A stretch of DNA of 64,000 nt from Selaginella tamariscina (taxonomy: Eukaryota; Streptophyta; Lycopodiopsida; Selaginellales; Selaginellaceae). Within the stretch, counting starts at the first letter, position 1. Every line of letters begins with the position of its first letter. Below, in pieces: positions 57,154-64,000 of this stretch. The DNA lies in NCBI GenBank assembly GCA_003024785.1, contig PUQB01000054.1, forward strand, positions 529,291-593,290, written 5' to 3'. The notes under the pieces are model-generated. The model did no database searches. It had not been told where the DNA came from and saw only the letters and a program-made list of their open reading frames with translations. A program made the position numbers and the translations under genes.

Positions 57154-58721
57154 TCAACTTTTAGCAATCCTACTTTTACCAAATGTAGTGATAATGCTTG
57201 GCAACGTGTTGAGGCTTCCAGTGTGTTGCCTCACTATTACACCAATCAATAGCTCCTTTGTTGTCAACATGAAGCTTGATTGGTGGTATTTCATGGCCAA
57301 GAGCTCCAAGAAAATCCTAAACCAAAAAATTTCTCGTGAGGCAATAGAGGTAGCAAGGTATTCTGCTTCTGTAGAAGAGAGAGCAACTTGAACTTGCTTC
57401 TTGCTACTCCATAGAACCAAATTGCTTCCAAGCTGATAACAAAATCCTATAGTGGACTTGTAATTGTCACAATCATCTACCAAGCTGCTATCATTGTAGG
57501 CAGTTAACATGAACGTCTCGCTAGGTTGGTATAACACCCCATAACCAAGCGTCTGCTTTACATAACACGACACCAATTTAGCCATGTCCTAGTGCTTTCT
57601 ACTTGGATTAGCAAAAACTAGTTGAAAGCAATGACCACGTAGGCTAAATCAGGGCGGCTACACACGATAGCATACATTAGACTTCCAAGTAGATTCGAAA
57701 ATGGTACCTTTTGCATGGCATGTTGCTCCTCCTTGCTAGAAGGACATTCAGCCTTGGTTAAGAACTTGATGTTACCAGGTTCCATAGGTACAGAGATGGA
57801 TTGCAATCAGCATAGCCATATGTCTCAAGTACTTTGGTCAAGTACTGTTGTTGAGATACATGAAGTAGACGTCGTTTCATTCACGTAAATCTCCAGTCCT
57901 AGAAAATACCGTGCTTCCCCAAGATCCTCCATAGCAAAAACCTTTCCAAGTTTTGCCTTAAAAACTTCAAATAATCAATGCTATTGCAAATCAAAAGTGA
58001 ATCATCTACGTAAAGAGCAACATAAGTAAAAACTTTCCTTCCTTTTAATGTAGACGTTGGATTCTGGAGAAATGGGTGTGAAACCGTCCGCTTTGAAAAA
58101 TGCATCAATTTTCTGCCACCAAGCTCGCGATGCTTGCTTAAGCCCATAAAGAGCTTTCTTGAGTTTCCATACAAGGTGCTCCTTTCCAGGAACAACATAA
58201 CCTTCGGGCTGTTGAGATAAACTTCTTCCAGTAAATCTCCATTTAAAAATGTTTTTTAATGTCAGTAATGAATAAAGATCAAATAGCAGCAAAAGAAAGT
58301 AAAATTCGAATGCTTATCATTTTTACCACCGGAGAGTAAGTCTCGAGATAGTCAACGCCATACTGTTGTTTGAAACCCTGTGCCACAGCCGTGCTTTGTG
58401 ACAATTGATGGAGCCATCTGCATTCAACTTAGTCTTATAGACCCAGCGGCAGCCAAGAGCTGAGCTCCCTTTGGTAAAACTTGACCTCAAAGGTTCCCAT
58501 GCGAGTGATAGAGTCAATCTCCCTATCCATCGCTTCCTTCCAGTGAACATTATCCGAGCTAGCCATAGCCTCTTTAAAGAGACTCTAACACAGGCAGCTG
58601 CACAAAATTCCAAGAGATTAGAGGTAAAAGCATACGAGCACTCTGCATTTTCAATGGCTTTCTTGCTTGGAATTTTCATCCGCTTTCCTCTTCCTAGCTC
58701 CTCAATTGCTGGTAGGATCAA
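57154..58721 (-). pseudogene. Copia C reverse transcriptase and RNase H
   Basis: [20 protein letters not shown], shifted GYVVPGKEHLVWKLKKALYG, LKQASRAWWQKIDAFFKADG and YVALYVDDSLLI (active site) are present. RNase H follows with FMLTAYNDSSLVDDCDNYKS and SSTEAEYLATSIASREI. The frame is open in pieces of about 100-140 codons. Confidence 0.85.
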
Positions 58722-59009
58722 CTATCACTGGAGATGGAGACGTGGATTCAATGGTTCATTATCAGCTTGGATCACTGAGTCAGCTCCTCCTTGATCAAGA
58801 GACTCTACAGCAATCATAAACATTGCATCAAGAATGTTGTCGTCCCAGAGCCACTCATGTGGAAACGTCACAAAATCAAGTCAGGAATAGAAGCTGTCTC
58901 AAAATAAGAAGTTTCCTCAAAAAATTGTACCTCTTCCTGCCTACAGATGTGAACAGTGCTAGTCGATGGATTCATCAACGGTAAGCATGAGGACTTGTCT
59001 CTGACATGC

Positions 59010-59800
59010 CTACATGCCTACAAACATTAGTCGTTGTCCAGAAGGTTCAAATTTTGAACGTAGATCTGAGGGAATATGTCGATAAGCAGTACACCCAAAA
59101 ACGTAGATTAGCCACATCAGGCTTAATTCCCGTAAACCGTTCTTCAGGAGTTTTCCCTCTAACTGCGACAGTGGGACGATGGTTAAGAAGAAAAACTGCA
59201 TACCTTACGGCTTCTGCCCAAAATTTCTCAGGAGCATTTGCATGTGCAAGAAGACATCTTGCTATATCCACGATAGAACGATTCTTTCTTTCTGCGACCC
59301 CATTATGTTGAGGTGTATATGGTTCGGTGAGTTGGCGTTGAATCCCAGAGTGGAACACTGATTGAAACTGCGATTCACAAATTCACCACCATTATCAGTC
59401 CTCAACTTTTTATCCAACAGTTTGGTTCTCCACCAATGCTTTCCATTCTATAAAGCAATCCAAAACTTCAATTTAGTTTTTAAGAAATAAACTAAGATCA
59501 TCCGTAAAGGTTAGGAAATACTTAGCCTTGCTAAAAGATGGAATACGGATTGGGCCACAGACGTCACTATGGACAAGCTCCAACAGTTCATGTGCCCTAC
59601 TCCCGATTGTTTTGAATGGTTGGCGATGATGCTTGCCAAGAGCACATGCCTCGCATGGAGAAAGAGTCAAATCGTTAGATACATTCAAACCATTTACCAT
59701 TGGTCTCAAACTTTCAATCCAAAAATTACCTAGTCGCTTGTGCCAAAGGTCACAACTACCTTTGCCAACTGAGGCAAGAATTAAGGAATTGGTTGACACC
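59010..59800 (-). pseudogene. Copia C GAG-pre-integrase and integrase
   Basis: CDLWHKRLGNF and CEACALGKHHRQPF form the zinc-binding HHCC region. HELLELVHSDVCGPI and KYFLTFTDDLS carry the first catalytic Asp. The second part has RQLTEPYTPQHNGVAERKNR (catalytic Glu) and FWAEAVRYAVFLLNHRPT. A short gap with a frame change separates them. Confidence 0.85.
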
Positions 59801-60352
59801 TTGTCTTAAAATGGTACAAATTTCCTTCCTGGGTGTACGAACCACATTGTTAAATACTTTCTTTAAACAAGTCGTATCGTTAAAAACGACCATTACCCAT
59901 ATCAGTTATTTTAGCAACAGAAAGTAAATCTTTGCGTAAAGGAGGAGCAAACATTACCCGTGAGTGTGAGATCCCCTTCAGATGTGTGAATGCTGATATC
60001 ACCATTCCATGCACGTGATGCTCACTATTGTCTCCCAGTTGAACTGCATGTTGGCCAAGACAGTCACGATACTTAACATAATGATCCTTATGCCAAGTTA
60101 GTGAGTAGTAGCACCAAAATTATCACAAAAGAGCTTTTACCATTGTGTTGTTGCAAGCTTCGGTTTTGATTCAGCAACACAAGCCTCCTCAAGTAGGCAT
60201 CCATAGTTAGCCATGTCTTCCTAGACTTGATCTCCTCCTTTTTGAAGATGTTTCATCTTCAATCTGCATTCACTCTCATCATGGTTAGCTTTGTTACAGT
60301 AACCACAATTTTTCTTTTTTTATCCTTCCATTCTCCTTCAACTTGGACGTGT

Positions 60353-61073
60353 TCAACTCCCTTCTGATTTTCCCTTGTTCTTTTTCTTCCTTGCAATTTG
60401 CTTAGAAGTTCCTACAAACAAGGCTTGATCAGAATTTGAGCTGCCAATTCCCACATCCTTCCACATGATTATCTCCTCCTTAACGGCAAGTATTGCACGG
60501 CTAAGTTGAAGCTTCTCAACCTGCATCAAGTTGCTTCGAAGGGAGTGAAAAGAGTTGGGTAAAGAACGAAAAAAGAAGTAATTTTGAGGGAAGGAGAAGC
60601 TTGTTGTCTTTGTCGACTCCTCAATTTGCCTGTACGTGTTCTTCATGTTGTCCACGAACTGGTCAAAGTTCTCGGATTCGGACCACCATATTGACCATCT
60701 CTGTGTAGAGGTGTCCAATCTGCACATGAGTCTGCAACTTGTGCTTGTCGCAGCTTCTTCACAATCTTTGCTGGTGTAGTTCTCCTCGAGATTGAGATCA
60801 TCTAACACACTCTCCGTCACAGCTAATCCAATCGTTGCCGTGCCTTTATCCTCTCGCGGCTCCAGGTGTCCAGCTTTTGGTATCCAGCATCGGCTCCTGG
60901 TTTGAGCTCGTCTCCATTGACCACGCCCCAAACTCCCTCGCCTTTGAGGATGAGTTCCATTCCGTCTCCAGCTTGAGAAATTTCCAGAACCATCAAAAAT
61001 GGTAATGGAATGGCCGTTGGAGAATGTGACGTAGTAGCATCTCCATCTTTCTGACCCTGCTCCGATACCATGA
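60353..61073 (-). pseudogene. Copia C gag
   Basis: The ATG at 61,071-61,073 region opens MVSEQGQKDGDATTSHS. A shift follows to the frame with WSESENFDQFVDNMKNTYRQ, FPQNYFFFRSLPNSFHSLRS and the basic end ARKKKNKGKSE. A Cys knuckle-like CGYCNKANHDESECRLK lies just beyond, near 60,300-60,250. Confidence 0.75.
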
Positions 61074-61250
61074 CAGAATGAAAGATCTTTAATCAGAAAA
61101 GAAAAGAAACAACTACTATTGCCTATGAGTTCATGCATAACTTATATACAACTCTATATTGAAAATATCTCGACGAATGTTAAGCCTTGAAAGCGGAGGG
61201 AGAAGCTGCTGGAGATTGAGGTCGTCATTCTCCTTGATTTCAGCTCAACA

Positions 61251-61700
61251 CATGTGGCCTTCAACAATACACCGTCCTTGATGCCAAGGACCAGAGCCAG
61301 CTAGGATTGAACTTGCAGCATAAGACATGATGCACCATCCTCAACACCAATACACCGTCCTTGATGCCAAGGACCAGAGGCAGCTAGGATTGAACTTGCA
61401 GCATAAGACATGATGCACCATCCTCAACACCAAGGATGTTTGAGGCCTTGGTGAGGATCAAATTCAAGGCTGGCCATGGCAAAGACATGTCTATGAGGCC
61501 TCAGACAGGGATGCACCATCCTTGGCACCAAGGATGTGTCTGAGAGCCCACCAAGGATCGAACTCAAGGCTGCACTTGAGTTTGCACTTAGTGAGGATAA
61601 GTAGAGTCCATCCCTTGTGAGGATCAAACTCAAAGTCATAACTTAGAGGATGCGGTAAGGATCGAACTCAAGGCGTTGGCATCAGACGCTGCCTCTGCCC
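61251..61700. repeat. degenerate repeats of copy III, right of Copia C
   Basis: GGATCAAACTCAAGGC, CACCATCC and CAAGGACCAGAG(C/G)CAGCTAGG words recur, including a tandem pair of about 80 bp (61,264-61,345 and 61,350-61,435). It matches 17,480-17,880 inverted. Confidence 0.7.
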
Positions 61701-62857
61701 GATATCCCTAAAGGGAACACTTAGTCCATTAATCATCGTTTTGTTGATATACTGGCAGCTTCAAATGTATTATGTAAGTTCTCACTGAAATATTTCCATA
61801 TGTTTTGCCACATATCATGATTTCTTTGTATTTATAAATTTCCTTCTTCATGTGAGTGGTTACAGTGGTTGTTGGTCTTGTGTCTGTCATTGTGTAACCG
61901 TGCACTTTCAGTTTGAAAAGATTTTTTGTTTAAAATGAAATTTTCACTATTGCATTTGCATTTGTTTATCATTTCAAACTTTAGCGGTCTTAGAATATGA
62001 CTACGTCCACTGCGACTTATGAAGGGACGTTGTTATCGATCTCACAATCTCTCGCAATTCTGAACGGGTGATCGTGTATTCTTAAATGTCCGTACGTTTT
62101 TTTCCGCCGGCTCGATTGAAATATTATGGTCTTACAAAGATTAATCATGAAACTTAAATCATTAATAGTATATATATGAACATTTCTTATGGTCAAGGAA
62201 GATCAGTCATCACCCATGTAAGTCAATGTGCATGACGCGGCATGTGAAGGAGATGACAAGTGGAGGTATGTGTGCCACCGGCTTCTACAGAAAGTACGCC
62301 GTATACCACATATGTAGACTGATACTGTCTTTTCCTAAGCTATGTCCATGAAAGAAAAACTTCTAGAAATCTACGTATATACAACAAAAGGGAAAGGAAG
62401 CCTAACCGCAAATCGGTGTATGGACCTTAATGATATAGATGTCTTGCCGCAATGTCAAATGACAGAAAATAACAACTTCATAATAAAACTAATGGTTACA
62501 AAATTTTAATTAAAAGAATTCAAGACCACGTGAAAATGGAAAGGACGAACGTAAAATAGATAGCAACGCTATACTGTTTGGGATCACTGTACCCCAATTT
62601 AGACAAATGATGAAGCTCCGTTAGCAAGTTGCAGCACCCGCTGTCAATAATAGTGACAATTTCCCATGGCTGAGTGAACAACTGGTTAAAACCTTCATTT
62701 TCACTAAGTCTCATCCTCTGAAACTTGACACTTTCAAATGACGTAGGTAACAGCGGTGTACAGAATCAAAATATCAATTGAATAATTAGGTTTTAAAAAA
62801 CAAACCACTATAAAAATGTTATAATTGTTGAAAGCTCGTAACACGTAGCTAGAAAGG
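61701..62857. other. inverted copy of the terpene synthase upstream flank
   Basis: This is the reverse complement of 16,215-17,430 and 46,405-47,600 with scattered differences. No gene is seen. A TATAAAAA box lies near 62,808 for the following pseudogene. Confidence 0.8.
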
Positions 62858-63721
62858 ATGTTGTTAGCACCTTCACGGCCTCGTATAAAAGCCACTAGAG
62901 CTTCTTTCCAGTGTGAAGCAATATACTCTACCGCGGTCCACCCGGACTTCGCGTACTTGTCCAAAGTTGCAGATACTTGGGCTTTGAACTCAATGCAGGT
63001 TCACGATTCAGCTTCCGTAGCTAAATTTGTTCAAATGCGTATACCACTTGCTTACTGCTTCATTGTTCCCGAGGGTATAGGCGAGCCGAGATGATTGCAA
63101 GCTGTAAATATATATGGTCCACCGGGTTCATAGACGACCCATTTGACGAGGAAATCACTACGGTTGATCCTGCTATAGAGTGGAAAGGAATCGTCCTACG
63201 AGCTGCTCAAGGAAAGTCTGCACCTCCAGATAAGCACCATCAAAGCTTATCAGGACGTCATGATCGAGCTTAAGAGGACGATGCCGAGTTTGTCGTGGAA
63301 AAGATTCATGAGAGCCCACTACACTCTCTCAGGTCTAGTTTTTCTCACTGACCCTGAGGTGTCTGACTTTCAGCAGGCTGTGGACAAATCTGCGACATGA
63401 TTCAAGAGAAAGAGCGGGAGTCATCAGGCTTCACGAGATTCTCACGTACAAAGCCAAGAAAAGTCGAACAAAGCAAATTTGCTCAAGTACCTCGATGCAT
63501 TGCCAAATTACATATCTGGGAACCTCTACTGGCATTACCTCAGTGCTCGCTACCATGGTGTCGACAATCCCATGTAACAGGGAGACCGTTTCAAGGTACA
63601 ATCGAGATCAAGAGGCACGTACCAGTTGAGACGAACAGACATCCCCTTCTGCTTGACGTGGATAATCTACACAGTGACACTAACGGCTGTAAATTCTGTC
63701 AACCGTAATGATTGTGTGTGA
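62858..63721 (+). pseudogene. broken microbial-type terpene synthase (copy III)
   Basis: This is a third copy of the gene at 45,238-46,404, on the opposite strand. MLLAPSRPRIK is followed by a frame change, then VHPDFAYLSKVADTWALNSM and an early stop near 63,090. STGFIDDPFDEEITTVD is kept. A deletion of roughly 280 bp removes the region between FMRAHY and GLVFLTDPE (near 63,325), taking the second metal-binding motif. The rest is frame-broken to the stop at 63,719-63,721. It cannot be active. Confidence 0.9.
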
Positions 63722-64000
63722 TTAATGTTTGTTAGTTATAAACGAGGTTGTAAGTTGGCGCCTATAGCTATTGTACTCAGTGAAGAAGACAGCAAACTTG
63801 GATTGCGTTTTAATAAACTTGGATTGCATTTTAAAAGTTGCGTTTTAATATTCTTGCATGTGTGCCCTTCAATTATCAGAGATATGGCCATTGGCCAGCG
63901 AGAATGCACGGACCGGGATGTATGAGCTAACAACCAGTGCGGAATCAGCGGCTCTTATATATGTTTAATATCTAATCCAATGAAACAGACTTGGAAACAT
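63722..64000. other. 3' flank of terpene synthase copy III
   Basis: Inverted copy of 44,960-45,237. No gene is seen. The duplication runs off the right edge of the window. Confidence 0.7.

Larger units (their letters stand above)
56814..61250 (-). mobile_element. Copia C, nearly complete, with LTRs and TSD
   Basis: LTRs are 56,814-56,980 and 61,071-61,250 (TGATAGAATG/TGACAGAATG to CAGCTCAACA). The target duplication is CATGC (56,809-56,813) and CATGT (61,251-61,255). The empty site is visible in the duplicate at 17,875-17,898 (CACATGAACATGTCC on +). On the minus strand the 5' LTR is followed at once by TGGTATCGGAGC, a Met-tRNA primer site that overlaps the gag start. Gag, protease/GAG-pre-integrase, integrase, RT and RNase H follow leftward, with frame breaks. 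Confidence 0.9.

Overview
The window looks like nuclear DNA of a seed-free land plant, most likely a lycophyte such as Selaginella (inference). The reasons are a microbial-type terpene synthase family (known from bryophytes, lycophytes and ferns), three ELIP-type light-stress genes (expanded in desiccation-tolerant Selaginella), very short GT-AG introns (53-61 nt), plant-type CCCTAAA telomeric tracts and abundant Copia and Gypsy retroelements. No rRNA or tRNA gene was seen.

The backbone is a set of segmental duplicates. Copy I covers about 1-18,700 and copy II about 33,440-48,400. An inverted, partial copy III covers about 56,560-64,000. Copy II reads: cytochrome P450 (33,650-35,199, +), FCP1-like phosphatase fragment (36,331-37,466, +), two ELIP copies (37,818-38,554 and 42,287-42,978, both -), a third ELIP copy (44,087-44,803, +) and an intact 388-residue terpene synthase (45,238-46,404, -). 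Copy I keeps only the 5' part of the P450 and the 5' half of the terpene synthase. Copy III keeps a broken terpene synthase (62,858-63,721, +).

The most unusual region is 849-15,627 in copy I. It interrupts the P450: the upstream part stops at about 848, and 19 bp of the next P450 bases reappear at 15,628-15,646, fused directly to the terpene synthase. The 14.8-kb insert carries a DUF7869-like, transposase-like gene (-), two arrays of a perfect 18-bp palindrome GGCGGGATTAATCCCGCC (4,617-5,258 and 9,071-10,478), AT-rich and CA/TA-rich tandem repeats and telomere-like tracts. It also carries a multi-exon gene (10,779-13,914, +) whose product has a ParB-like segment and a permuted DNA-methyltransferase-like segment with altered catalytic motifs, and an FCP1-like phosphatase. 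I propose this is a large, undescribed mobile element in which the ParB-like protein may recognise the palindromes. The proposal is testable and unproven.

The rest is retroelement sequence. A Copia element (21,376-about 33,360) contains a Gypsy element (22,955-30,230), which contains a LINE-like insert (27,983-30,151). A long-LTR element with almost no coding potential lies at 48,409-53,834. A Copia fragment (53,835-56,510) and a nearly complete Copia with LTRs and target-site duplication (56,814-61,250, -) follow.

Many reading frames are broken by single-base losses, often within short homopolymers, while the flanking protein sequence stays well conserved. Uncorrected long-read errors could therefore explain part of the apparent pseudogenisation, so calls of 'broken' should be read with that in mind.
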